Positions 1 to 6,866 of a DNA stretch of 7,261 bases are shown here, one piece after another. The position numbers and the translations under genes are program-made. The notes beneath the pieces were generated by a model that was not told the DNA's origin, did no database searches, and saw only the letters and a list, made by a program, of their open reading frames with translations. The stretch is taken from positions 1-7,261 of the forward strand of contig CALEZT010000297.1 in NCBI GenBank assembly GCA_937927975.1, written 5' to 3'. Every line of letters starts with the position of its first letter. Within the stretch, counting starts at the first letter, position 1. The DNA comes from an uncultured Phycisphaerales bacterium (GTDB lineage: Bacteria; Planctomycetota; Phycisphaerae; Sedimentisphaerales; Anaerobacaceae).

Positions 1-1818
1 ACGACCATCCTCACCGCGGCCATCCTCTACTACGTGGCCTCCGAGGACATCAAGGGCTTCGCCATCGTCCTGATGCTCGGCATCGGTTCGAGCATGTTCA
101 CCGCGATCTTCGTGACCCGCGTCATCCTGGACTTCCTGGTCTCCAAGCGAATCCTCAAGAATCGCATGGTCATGCTGCAACTGATCAAGGTGCCGAACAT
201 CAACTGGATGGGCCTGCGGAAGGTGTTCTACACGATTTCCGGCATCCTCGTGTTCGGCGGTCTGGCCCTGTTCTTCGCCCGCGGCAGCTCGAAATACGAC
301 ATCGAGTTCACCGGAGGCACCAGCGTCCAGATCAACCTCAAGGAAGGAGTCTCGCTCACCCGCCAGCAGGTCGAGAATCAGTTCATGCAGGTCGCCAAGG
401 GCAACCCCGACCTCGAGGCCGCCACGATCTACAGCGTCGGCGAGGCCATCGGCGCTGCACCCAACGGCGAGAAGATCTACGACGAGTATGAAATCACCAC
501 CGTCGCGATCAACAAGCTCCAGACGACGGTAACCTTCGCCCAAGGCGCCAGACCTACGGTCGAAGCCGCCACCGCGGCCGTCCGCAAGGCCGAGTCCGAA
601 CTGGATCGCGAGGTCGGCAAGATCGAGGTAACCGCCGGCGCGGACAATGCCTACGTCGTCTCCACCAGCAACACCAACCCCATGACGGTTCAGAACGTCC
701 TGGCCAAAGCCTTCCCGCAAGCCCAGATCGGGGAACCGGCGATCCAGGAAGTGGTCACCGGCGCGATCCGAAAGGCCTTCGAAGGGCAGCTCGAAGTTCA
801 GCAGAACCTCGGACCCGTCGTCGCCTCGAAGGAACGTATCACCGACCAGATCGTCGACACCTATCCGGAGCTCGCGGATTACATCGGCGGCGTTCGCATC
901 GAGACGACGCTCCAGAGACCCGCGACGCTTGCGGAAATCGAACAGCGAATCGGCGAGCTGCGAATTCGCCCCGACACCGAGGACCTGATCTCGTACTCGT
1001 ACACGATCTTCGGGCCGGGCCTCAAGACCATCGACCGCACTCAGCCGGTGAGTTCGTTCACCTTCGTCAGTATCGAGCCCGAGGCGGGCATCCGGGAACT
1101 CAGCGAGGAAGAATGGCTGCGATTCGTCGAAAATGAGGAGCACCGGGTCGTGGCAGCGACCTCGCGAGAGACCTCCCTTCCTCGCGTGACGCAGATCGAT
1201 CCATTTGTCGGCGGCGAGGCCAAGACACGGGCCCTGATCTCCATCGTCCTGTCGCTGGCCGCGATCGTGGGCTACATCTGGCTGCGGTTCGGCAGCCTGC
1301 GGTTCGGCCTGGCCGCGATCGTCGCTCTGTTCCATGACGTCTCGACGGCCCTTGGCGCCATCGCCGCCTCGGCTTTCCTGGCGACCACGGTCGTCGGTTC
1401 GGCCCTCCTGATCGGCGATTTCCGCATCAACGGCGCCATGATCGCTGCGGTCCTGACGCTGTTGGGCTACTCCCTCAACGACACGATCGTCGTGTTCGAC
1501 CGGATTCGCGAGAACCGCCGCAGGGTGCAGTTGACGCCCAAGTCGGTCACCGACAGCATCAACCAGACACTCTCGCGAACGATGATCACCGGCATCACAA
1601 CGATGATGGTCGTGCTCGTCATGTACATCTTCGGCGGCCCCGGCCTGCGAGGCTTCAACTTCGTGATCTTCCTGGGCCTGGTCGTCGGAACGTATTCATC
1701 GATCGCGATTGCCGCTCCGGTGCTGCTGATCAACCTGCCCGACGCAGAGCATCAGAATGCCCCTCGCACCGCCAAGATTGAGAACATCTCGTCGGAACCG
1801 AAAGTCAAGGCGAAGTGA
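1..1818 (+). CDS. secDF: Protein translocase SecDF fusion, C-terminal part (5' end outside window)
   Basis: This is the C-terminal 605 residues of a fused SecD-SecF protein, the inner membrane RND-superfamily motor that uses the proton gradient to help SecYEG release exported proteins. The reading frame is open from base 1, so the true start lies upstream. Residues 1-46 match the last SecD membrane segments (GFAIVLMLGIGSSMFTAIFVTR). A basic linker leads to the first SecF helix (about 75-95) and the conserved DIEFTGG motif (about 100-106). The hallmark SecF block lies near 488-505 (GYSLNDTIVVFDRIREN), with HDV at 445-447 and further helices to about 577. The tail is hydrophilic and lysine-rich. 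The exported region between the first two SecF helices is about 310 residues, whereas a typical SecF has roughly 100. The extra part (about 125-390) is rich in charged residues and has no motif I recognise. Identification is firm; the function of the insertion is unknown. Confidence 0.96.
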   Translation, partial: TTILTAAILYYVASEDIKGFAIVLMLGIGSSMFTAIFVTRVILDFLVSKRILKNRMVMLQLIKVPNINWMGLRKVFYTISGILVFGGLALFFARGSSKYDIEFTGGTSVQINLKEGVSLTRQQVENQFMQVAKGNPDLEAATIYSVGEAIGAAPNGEKIYDEYEITTVAINKLQTTVTFAQGARPTVEAATAAVRKAESELDREVGKIEVTAGADNAYVVSTSNTNPMTVQNVLAKAFPQAQIGEPAIQEVVTGAIRKAFEGQLEVQQNLGPVVASKERITDQIVDTYPELADYIGGVRIETTLQRPATLAEIEQRIGELRIRPDTEDLISYSYTIFGPGLKTIDRTQPVSSFTFVSIEPEAGIRELSEEEWLRFVENEEHRVVAATSRETSLPRVTQIDPFVGGEAKTRALISIVLSLAAIVGYIWLRFGSLRFGLAAIVALFHDVSTALGAIAASAFLATTVVGSALLIGDFRINGAMIAAVLTLLGYSLNDTIVVFDRIRENRRRVQLTPKSVTDSINQTLSRTMITGITTMMVVLVMYIFGGPGLRGFNFVIFLGLVVGTYSSIAIAAPVLLINLPDAEHQNAPRTAKIENISSEPKVKAK

Positions 1819-1862
1819 GTGATCGGCCGATATATCGAACAGGAGATGCACGAGGAGTGAAA

Positions 1863-1878
1863 AGGTCTCCCAAGACCT
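1863..1878. other. Short perfect hairpin after secDF
   Basis: A 6-bp perfect inverted repeat, AGGTCT and AGACCT, is separated by the 4-nt loop CCCA. It begins 45 nt after the secDF stop codon. No T-run follows, so it is not a canonical intrinsic terminator. It could stabilise the 3' end of the mRNA, or be chance. Confidence 0.35.
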
Positions 1879-1897
1879 GACAGCGACGGAAGAAGTC

Positions 1898-1962
1898 AAA
1901 AAGGCGAAAAGTCAAAAGTCTGGATCGCGTGCGGCATCCTCGCTTTTACCTTTCGCCTTTTT
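1898..1962. repeat. Long imperfect inverted repeat (A-rich arm / T-rich arm)
   Basis: The left arm (1898-1918) is A-rich and contains AAAAAGGCGAAAAG. The right arm (1943-1962) is close to its reverse complement and contains CTTTCGCCTTTTT. The loop is about 24 nt. About 17-18 of 20 positions pair, including an uninterrupted 12-bp outer stem (AAAAAGGCGAAA with TTTCGCCTTTTT). The left side also repeats GTCAAAA directly at 1895-1901 and 1911-1917. On the + strand the structure ends in a T-rich arm, so it could act as a terminator for secDF. Its low-complexity arms also look like a dispersed intergenic repeat. Both roles are inferred. Confidence 0.6.
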
Positions 1963-2005
1963 CCTTTGGGCGACGAGGCCCGTTTCTCAACAGGGAGGAC
2001 CGACG

Positions 2006-2566
2006 ATGGGCAAGGATTTCAGAGTGGGATTGATCACAGGCGTCGTGTTGGCCATAGCGGCTCTGATCTGGGTGGCCACTCGACCGAGCCTCAGTCTCAA
2101 GGCGAGGGTTCCGCAGGCGAGTGCCTCCCCTGCGACCAACCGCCAGACCGCCCAGGCGCCCCTGCCGTGGGAGAGTCTGGGGGATGGCGAAGCGTCAAGG
2201 ACGCAGGAGGCCGTCGCTCGGGAACCGATGCAATCGCGGGACGCCGCGATGCCCGTTCGCGACCTCGCACCGACGTCGCCCGTCCCTGCCGCCGCGGCGG
2301 CGGTGAGCCCTGCTGCCGCAGGCTCGAACCTGACGACTCCAACGACAACCGGCGCCGTCCAGGCGGATCTGACGATCTACGAGACCAGCGAGCCCATCAA
2401 GACCACCCGGTTCCACATCGTTCGCAAAGGCGAGAGCCTCTCGTCCATCGCCCGACAGTATCTCGGTTCCGCGGACAAATGGCGACAGATCGTCGCGGCC
2501 AACGCCAAGACGATCAAGGACCCCAATAGGATCGCCCCCGGGACGAAGCTGATCATCCCGAACTGA
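2006..2566 (+). CDS. Membrane-anchored LysM domain protein
   Basis: This is a 186-residue protein with one N-terminal membrane segment (about 8-24, LITGVVLAIAALIWVAT) after a short charged start. A low-complexity linker rich in Ala, Pro, Ser and Thr covers about 30-133. A single C-terminal LysM domain spans 135-185, with HIVRKGESLSSIARQYLG at its start and PNRIAPGTKLIIPN at its end. LysM domains bind N-acetylglucosamine-containing glycans such as peptidoglycan. The likely topology is one inner membrane anchor with the LysM domain reaching the cell wall (inferred). The start is well supported: GGGAGG at 1993-1998 lies 7 nt upstream of ATG. No catalytic domain is present, so it is probably a tether or scaffold rather than a hydrolase. 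It lies 187 bp after secDF on the same strand, with repeats between them, so cotranscription is uncertain. A longer overlapping frame (1966-2529) lacks any domain and is a shadow. Confidence 0.88.
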   Translation: MGKDFRVGLITGVVLAIAALIWVATRPSLSLKARVPQASASPATNRQTAQAPLPWESLGDGEASRTQEAVAREPMQSRDAAMPVRDLAPTSPVPAAAAAVSPAAAGSNLTTPTTTGAVQADLTIYETSEPIKTTRFHIVRKGESLSSIARQYLGSADKWRQIVAANAKTIKDPNRIAPGTKLIIPN

Positions 2567-2576
2567 GCAAGGGGCA

Positions 2577-2642
2577 GAAGCACGGAAGCGTAGAAGCGTT
2601 CTCCCCTCCTTCGCTTTCGCGCTTACGCGGTTCCACGGCTTC
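2577..2642. repeat. Imperfect GAAGCG-type inverted repeat after the LysM gene
   Basis: The left arm (2577-2598) carries repeated AAGCGT units (2586-2591 and 2594-2599). The right arm (2612-2642) is its imperfect reverse complement, with CGCTTTCGCGCTTACGCGG followed by TTCCACGGCTTC. The loop is about 13 nt and pyrimidine-rich. It starts 11 nt after the LysM stop codon. It may end transcription of that gene or be a copy of a dispersed repeat. No T-run follows, so a classical terminator is not supported. Confidence 0.55.
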
Positions 2643-2676
2643 ATACACATCAGGAATGGTCTGTGCGAGGGAGGGA

Positions 2677-2804
2677 CTTGTCGTCCTGAGGCGTAGCCGA
2701 AGGATCTGGGCATCGAATGAGGGGTCTCTCGGTCGCAAGCCATATCCTTCACTCCGCTGCGCTGCGTTCAGAGCCTGCCCTGAGCAACGCGAAGGAATGA
2801 CAAG
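2677..2804. repeat. Interspersed palindromic intergenic repeat, 128 bp
   Basis: The element is bounded by CTTGTC (2677-2682) and its reverse complement GACAAG (2799-2804). Inside the left end is TCCTGAGGCGTAGCCGAAGGATCT (written here in two parts: TCCTGAGGCGTAGCC, then GAAGGATCT). The right side has ATCCTTC near 2744 and CCTGAGCAACGCGAAGGAATGA near the end (CCTGAGCAAC, then GCGAAGGAATGA). This CCTGAG...GAAGGA(TCT) pattern resembles a repeat I know from noncoding DNA of many environmental bacteria. That resemblance is from memory, not a search. It fills the space before the pgl stop codon, between convergent genes. Confidence 0.6.
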
Positions 2805-2817
2805 ACGCGTGCATGGA

Positions 2818-3582
2818 CTAATCCGAATTCGTGTCAATCTCCGACGCCGCGTCGCGATCCACGAGCCATATGACCCGATCCAGAACGGGCCAGAGCATGC
2901 GGATCGGATATCGCGTCTCGTCCGACTCGCCCGCGAACACCTCTCGCAGCGTCCGCGCCTTGTCCTGACCCGAAACCAGCACGACCAGATTCCGAGCCGC
3001 CAACAACACCGATGGAGTCAGCGTGATTCGGTACACCTGCGGCTTGACCCCGACGCCGGCGCAGGCGACGCACGCCAGGTCGTTGGCGTCGCACTTCACA
3101 GGGGAATTCGGAAACAGCGAAGCGGTGTGCCCGTCGCTGCCCATGCCCAGAACGATCAGGTCGAACTCCGGCGTCTGGCCTGCTCGCAACCCGAAGACCT
3201 CCCGGATCGTCCGCTCGTAGGCGCGCACCGCATCGCCCATGACCGCGTGTTCCGTGGGAATGCGGTGGACGTTGCCCTCGGGAATCCTGATCTTATTGAG
3301 AAATGCCTCACCGGCGAGCCGATAATTGCTGTCTGGCGAGTCAGCCGGCACGTAACGCTCATCCACCCAGAAGACATGCGTCCTGTCCCATGGAATGGCC
3401 TTGGCCTGGGGATCGCCCGTCAACCGTCGGAAGAACAGTTCCGGCGTGCGCCCGCCGGAAAGGGCGGTGTGGAACACGCCGCGAGCCTCAGCCGCCTGAA
3501 CGGCCGCAGCGATGAACCGTTCGACCATCCGACCGGCAAGTTCCTGTGCGTCCGAAACAACTTCAATCCGTGGCTTTCCCAT
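2818..3582 (-). CDS. pgl: 6-phosphogluconolactonase
   Basis: This is a 254-residue enzyme of the Pgl/DevB family, the usual family length. It hydrolyses 6-phosphogluconolactone to 6-phosphogluconate, the second step of the oxidative pentose phosphate pathway, in the cytoplasm. Visible family motifs are LSGGRTP (41-47), FWVDERYVP (71-79), SNYRLA (85-90), LGMGSDGHTASLFP (145-158, the most diagnostic), and RITLTP (185-190). Lys209 follows in SGQDKAR. The region 162-176 has four cysteines or near-cysteine residues (C164, C171, C174), unusual spacing worth noting. The frame stays open far upstream through the preceding gene, so the start is a choice. ATG at 3582 fits the family N-terminus (MGKPRIEVV), but the purine-rich GGAAAGGA at 3603-3610 is 20 nt away. 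A TTG two codons earlier (3588) is nearer to it. The gene follows the outer membrane channel gene by 47 nt. No zwf or gnd is in the window. Confidence 0.95.
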   Translation of the reverse strand: MGKPRIEVVSDAQELAGRMVERFIAAAVQAAEARGVFHTALSGGRTPELFFRRLTGDPQAKAIPWDRTHVFWVDERYVPADSPDSNYRLAGEAFLNKIRIPEGNVHRIPTEHAVMGDAVRAYERTIREVFGLRAGQTPEFDLIVLGMGSDGHTASLFPNSPVKCDANDLACVACAGVGVKPQVYRITLTPSVLLAARNLVVLVSGQDKARTLREVFAGESDETRYPIRMLWPVLDRVIWLVDRDAASEIDTNSD

Positions 3583-3629
3583 AGACAAATCGTGTTCGAT
3601 CGTCCTTTCCGACAGCCTGCCCGATTTCC

Positions 3630-5108
3630 TCAATCGGCCGCCTCCGCGGCTTGCGAGGGGCCGGCCTCCACGATCGTTCCCGTGGCCCGCCGGACCGCGA
3701 GCTTGGCTCCCACGTGGCGGTAGATCGCTTCGTAGTAATTCACGCGGGCTGTCGTCAGGGCCGCCTGGGCGTCGATCAACTCCACCTGCGTGTTGATCCC
3801 CTGCTCGTAGCCGACCTCCGCCAGACGCAGGCCCTCGCCCGCCCGCTTGAGGTTCAACTGCTGCGATTGCACGAACTCCTCGGCGTTCTGCATGCTCAGC
3901 AGCGCCTGCGTCAGCTCGTACAAGGCGGTCTCTTCGAGGTCCACCAGGCCGAGTTCCGCCTGACGAAGGCGGGCCTTCTCCTGGATGATCGCGCCTTCCC
4001 GCTGGAACCCGTCGAAGATCGGCCAGGCCCCCTGCAACCCCGCCTGCCAGGTGTCGCCCCACTCGATCGTGGGACTGGCGAAGCTCTTCGGATCGGGCTT
4101 GGCCCAGGTATTCGTGAAATACCCGTTGAGCGTGGGAAGGTACCGGCTCCGAGCGATCCGAAGCTGTTCCCGCTGCTGGCGGATCTGAATCTCCTGGCGG
4201 TACAGGTCCGGACGGTTCTTGAACGCCGCTTCGATCGCTTCGTCCATCGAGACCTTCACCGGCGCGAACACGAACTCGTCCGACAGCACGAAATCGCTGT
4301 CCTGCGCGATCCCCAGGATCTTGATCAGGTTCGCGCGAGAGAGGTTGATCGCGTTGCGGGCCCGCAACAGATTCGCCTCGTAATTCGAAAGCTCCACCTG
4401 GGCGCGCAGCACGTCGAAGTCGGAGACCACGCCGCCGGCCCGACGCTTCTCCACGGTCTGCAGATGGACCTTCGCCGACCGAACGTCCTCCTCAGCGATC
4501 TGGACCAGGTGCTGGCTCAGCAGCAGATCGTAATAGGCCGACTGGGCCGCGTAGACGACATCCTGAGTCACGGCCCGGATCGTCTGGTCCGCGTACAACG
4601 ACATGAGCCGAGCGGCCCGCACCCGCGCGGAGATCGCGCCGCCCGCGTAGATCGGCTGCGTCACGGTCAGAGCGACGGAATAGTTGTCCACGTCGCCGAG
4701 CTGGAGCTTCTGCGTTCCTTCCGGCGTGTCGATCTCGAACGAGGCGACCTCGTCGAGACGCTGGTATTGCCCGGCCGCGCCGAGATTCGGCAGATACGCC
4801 GAACGAGACCCCACGAGTCCGCCGCGCGCCGTCTCTCGCTCTTCCATCGTCTGCTGCAGCATCTTGTTGTGGGCCAGCGTCAGCTTGAGGCTGTCCTCGA
4901 TGCTCAGCTTGCCGCTGATGCGAGGCTGCTGCCGGTTCTCGCGATCCGTGCGGCTCTCGCACTGTCGATGGGCCTGAACCCTCGCCTGCCGGACCTCCCG
5001 AGCCATCTCCTTCCGACTGGTCGTCGCGCATCCTGCCAGAAACGCCGACGACACCCCCGCGATCGCCAGACAATGAACTGTCGCTCTCAGTGCTCTCATA
5101 CCTTCCAT
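3630..5108 (-). CDS. TolC-family outer membrane efflux lipoprotein
   Basis: This 492-residue outer membrane factor forms the trimeric exit duct of a tripartite efflux or secretion system. It opens with a lipoprotein signal: Arg5 and Arg8, a hydrophobic core, and lipobox LAGC with acylated Cys27. Two tandem OEP repeats follow. The first is about 66-270, starting SIEDSLKLTLAHN with SRSAYLPNLG near 101-110. The second is about 275-480, starting SMDEAIEAAFKNRPDL with ARSRYLPTLNGYF. The long Ala/Gln/Glu-rich helices between them are typical of the periplasmic tunnel. The reading frame extends to an ATG at 5147, inside the preceding adaptor gene, but that would place 13 polar residues before the signal and has no ribosome site. 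ATG at 5108 follows TAGGA closely; ATG at 5099 is a third option. With the 5108 start the gap to the adaptor stop is 13 nt, indicating translational linkage. The substrate cannot be told from sequence. Confidence 0.93.
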   Translation of the reverse strand: MEGMRALRATVHCLAIAGVSSAFLAGCATTSRKEMAREVRQARVQAHRQCESRTDRENRQQPRISGKLSIEDSLKLTLAHNKMLQQTMEERETARGGLVGSRSAYLPNLGAAGQYQRLDEVASFEIDTPEGTQKLQLGDVDNYSVALTVTQPIYAGGAISARVRAARLMSLYADQTIRAVTQDVVYAAQSAYYDLLLSQHLVQIAEEDVRSAKVHLQTVEKRRAGGVVSDFDVLRAQVELSNYEANLLRARNAINLSRANLIKILGIAQDSDFVLSDEFVFAPVKVSMDEAIEAAFKNRPDLYRQEIQIRQQREQLRIARSRYLPTLNGYFTNTWAKPDPKSFASPTIEWGDTWQAGLQGAWPIFDGFQREGAIIQEKARLRQAELGLVDLEETALYELTQALLSMQNAEEFVQSQQLNLKRAGEGLRLAEVGYEQGINTQVELIDAQAALTTARVNYYEAIYRHVGAKLAVRRATGTIVEAGPSQAAEAAD

Positions 5109-5121
5109 CAATCCTAATGAA

Positions 5122-6135
5122 CTATCGTTTCCCCACGATTTCCGCATCGTTTGAGGTGTCGGCCGACTGATCGTCGTCCAGGAGCACCTCCACCGCCATC
5201 CCCGGCAACAGCGCCGGCCGCTCGGCTGACGCTTTCAACGGGTCCGGCACCTCCACCACGATCGATGTCATCCCCGAATCCGGATCGACCCGTCTCGTCG
5301 TGCGAAGGACCCGGCCCAGCCAAGTGTGCTCGCGGCCCGCGAGAACCGCCTTGACCTCTGCGACCCGCGGTGGCGGTTCCGCCCCCTCTTCGACTCCGGC
5401 CAGGCCAAGCCGGTCAAGGTCTTCAACCCGTACCGGCGTTTCGATCTCGAAAGCTCCTGTGCCGCAGGCGACAGCCAGAGGCCGACCGACCTCGGCGTAC
5501 TGCCCCAGGCTCACCGTCTCGCCTGCGATCAACACGTCGAACGGCAGCAGGATCGAAGTTCGAGACAACTCCAGTTCGGCCATCGCCAGTTCCGCCTTCG
5601 CAGACTCCAGCGAGGCCGTGACCTGCCGGATCAGAGGCTCCTGCAAGACCGCCGGAAGACTCATCTGATCTTCGGGCGACTGGAGCCTCCCCTGCGGCGG
5701 GCGCATGCCTTTCGCGACAAGCTCCAGGTCGAGCCGGGCTTGCGCCTCATCAACCGCCGCCCGCGCGCGGCGCACCGCCAACTCGTAGCGGGAAGAATCG
5801 ATCTCGACGATCTTCTCGTTCGCCCGAATCAGTCCGCCTGCGTGCAATTGCGAGTGCACATAGATCACCTTGCCCGACACCTCAGGCATGATCTCCAGGC
5901 GAACCTTCGGCGCGACGACCCCCCTGCTGCGAATCGCCGTCGGGGGCTTCGCCGCATCCGGTTGCGAGGCGACGCGGACAGGGGCCTCCGCTGCCGCCCC
6001 TCGCGGCGGGTCTGTGCGCACCAGCAGCAGGGTCAACGCCGCCAGCACGACGACCCCCAAGACGATCAGCTTCAAACGAGGCGTCCGATTCGTGTCCAAG
6101 TCCCGTCCCTGTTTCGTATCCGTGTCCATCCGCAT
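5122..6135 (-). CDS. Periplasmic adaptor (HlyD/RND membrane fusion protein)
   Basis: This is a 337-residue membrane fusion protein that would bridge an inner membrane transporter to a TolC-type channel. A charged N-terminus precedes one membrane helix (about 22-39, LKLIVLGVVVLAALTLLLV). The first half of the lipoyl-like domain is at about 79-118 (IMPEVSGKV...EKIVEID). A helical hairpin spans about 119-192, interrupted by a Pro/Gly-rich stretch and EPLIRQV. The second lipoyl half is at about 193-225 (SILLPFDVLI...VGRPLAV). A beta-barrel follows, ending near LLPGMAVEVLL (309-319). It stops about 18 residues later, so the membrane-proximal domain usual in RND adaptors is absent. The hairpin and GQYAEVGRPL pattern resembles adaptors of RND pumps (recalled, not searched). 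ATG at 6129 is an alternative start, with GAGAG 6 nt upstream. It lies 48 nt after the regulator and 13 nt before the channel gene. No pump gene is adjacent. Confidence 0.92.
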   Translation of the reverse strand: MRMDTDTKQGRDLDTNRTPRLKLIVLGVVVLAALTLLLVRTDPPRGAAAEAPVRVASQPDAAKPPTAIRSRGVVAPKVRLEIMPEVSGKVIYVHSQLHAGGLIRANEKIVEIDSSRYELAVRRARAAVDEAQARLDLELVAKGMRPPQGRLQSPEDQMSLPAVLQEPLIRQVTASLESAKAELAMAELELSRTSILLPFDVLIAGETVSLGQYAEVGRPLAVACGTGAFEIETPVRVEDLDRLGLAGVEEGAEPPPRVAEVKAVLAGREHTWLGRVLRTTRRVDPDSGMTSIVVEVPDPLKASAERPALLPGMAVEVLLDDDQSADTSNDAEIVGKR

Positions 6136-6147
6136 CTCTCAGTCTAT

Positions 6148-6171
6148 CGCCCGTCTCTTCCTTGGCGGGCG
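6148..6171. other. Hairpin between regulator and adaptor genes
   Basis: CGCCCG (6148-6153) and CGGGCG (6166-6171) form a perfect 6-bp GC-only stem with a 12-nt loop. It sits in the 48-nt gap between the tetR-type stop and the adaptor start. No T-run follows on the minus strand, so it does not look like a terminator. It could tune relative expression within the transcript, or be chance in GC-rich DNA. Confidence 0.3.
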
Positions 6172-6183
6172 GTCAATCCCCGA

Positions 6184-6858
6184 TCAGGTCGTGTCATCGT
6201 TCGCATAGGCGCGAATGCCCGCAGCGCTGAACTTCACGATGTGCTCCACGATGTCCTCAAGCTTCAGCTTGAACTGATCCGACTGACCGCTCTGCTCGAA
6301 CAGTTCTCTTGCACACACCGCGTGGATCAACTGTCCAACCATCAGGAGAATCACCACGCCGGAAGTGGTCTCGTTCAGCCACGGACCGATTTCCATCAAG
6401 GCCTTGCTCATCGCCGACATCACCGGGTTCACCATCTCCGCCACGAACATCTCGCGTGGCAGGTGTGGATCGATCATCTCCCGGGCCATTAGGTTGATGA
6501 ACCGGCATTGGCGGTCGCCCTCGATCAGAGGCTCGAAAAACGAGACGGCGTGAGATCGCAGCAATTCCTCAAGCTGGGGCTGCCCCCCTGAAGACATGAC
6601 CCTGTCGATACTGGCCAGACGGCTCTCCCGCATCTGGGCCAGCCGACGACGCCAGATCTCGAGGTACAGGCTGTCCTTGCCGCCAAAATAGTAGTTCACC
6701 GACGCCACGTTACAGTCCGCCGCCGCAGCGATATCTCGAACGCTTGTGTCATTGAAACCACGCTGACAGAACAGCTCCTCCGCCGCTTCGATCAACCGGT
6801 CCTGGACGCCTCGCCCATTGGTGTCGTTTCGCGAGTCCTGATTCGGTGATGCCATCAT
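6184..6858 (-). CDS. TetR/AcrR-family transcriptional regulator
   Basis: This is a 224-residue one-component repressor. The N-terminal DNA-binding domain is clear: VQDRLIEAAEELFCQRGFNDTSVRDIAAAADCNVASVNYYFGGKDSLYLEIW (cited in parts: VQDRLIEAAEELF at 18-30, RGFNDTSVRDIAAAA at 33-47, VNYYFGGKDSLY at 54-65). The C-terminal ligand and dimer domain (about 75-215) is helical. The VNYYFGGKDSLY form and a REM..P motif recall the CecR (YbiH) branch, which in E. coli controls an HlyD-type adaptor operon; this subfamily call is tentative. The frame extends to an ATG at 6888, but that codon overlaps the promoter -10. GGAG at 6864-6867 lies 5 nt before ATG 6858 and 8 nt before ATG 6855, so one of these is the start. 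It leads the adaptor-channel cluster, and paired palindromes in its promoter suggest autoregulation. Ligand unknown. Confidence 0.93.
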   Translation of the reverse strand: MMASPNQDSRNDTNGRGVQDRLIEAAEELFCQRGFNDTSVRDIAAAADCNVASVNYYFGGKDSLYLEIWRRRLAQMRESRLASIDRVMSSGGQPQLEELLRSHAVSFFEPLIEGDRQCRFINLMAREMIDPHLPREMFVAEMVNPVMSAMSKALMEIGPWLNETTSGVVILLMVGQLIHAVCARELFEQSGQSDQFKLKLEDIVEHIVKFSAAGIRAYANDDTT

Positions 6859-6866
6859 GCCTTCTC

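Noticed and set aside
1966..2529. 187-residue + strand frame overlapping the LysM gene
   Set aside because: It has no domain, while the overlapping frame at 2006-2566 has a ribosome site, a membrane segment and a LysM domain.
2656..3723. 355-residue open frame on the + strand across the repeat and pgl
   Set aside because: It begins in the palindromic repeat and is antisense to pgl and the end of the channel gene; no domain is visible.
3583..4062. N-terminal extension of pgl to 414 residues
   Set aside because: The extra part is the channel gene read in another frame and gives Arg/Gly-rich nonsense. The family N-terminus begins at ATG 3582.
3651..5117. 488-residue open frame on the + strand, opposite the channel gene
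   Set aside because: Its product is rich in Arg, Leu and His with no domain, and it is the antisense of a clear TolC-family gene. GC-rich codons commonly leave the opposite strand open.
5326..6492. 388-residue open frame on the + strand across the adaptor and regulator genes
   Set aside because: It runs antisense through two well-supported genes and the gap between them, and has Arg/Gln/His-rich low-complexity translation with no ribosome site recognised.
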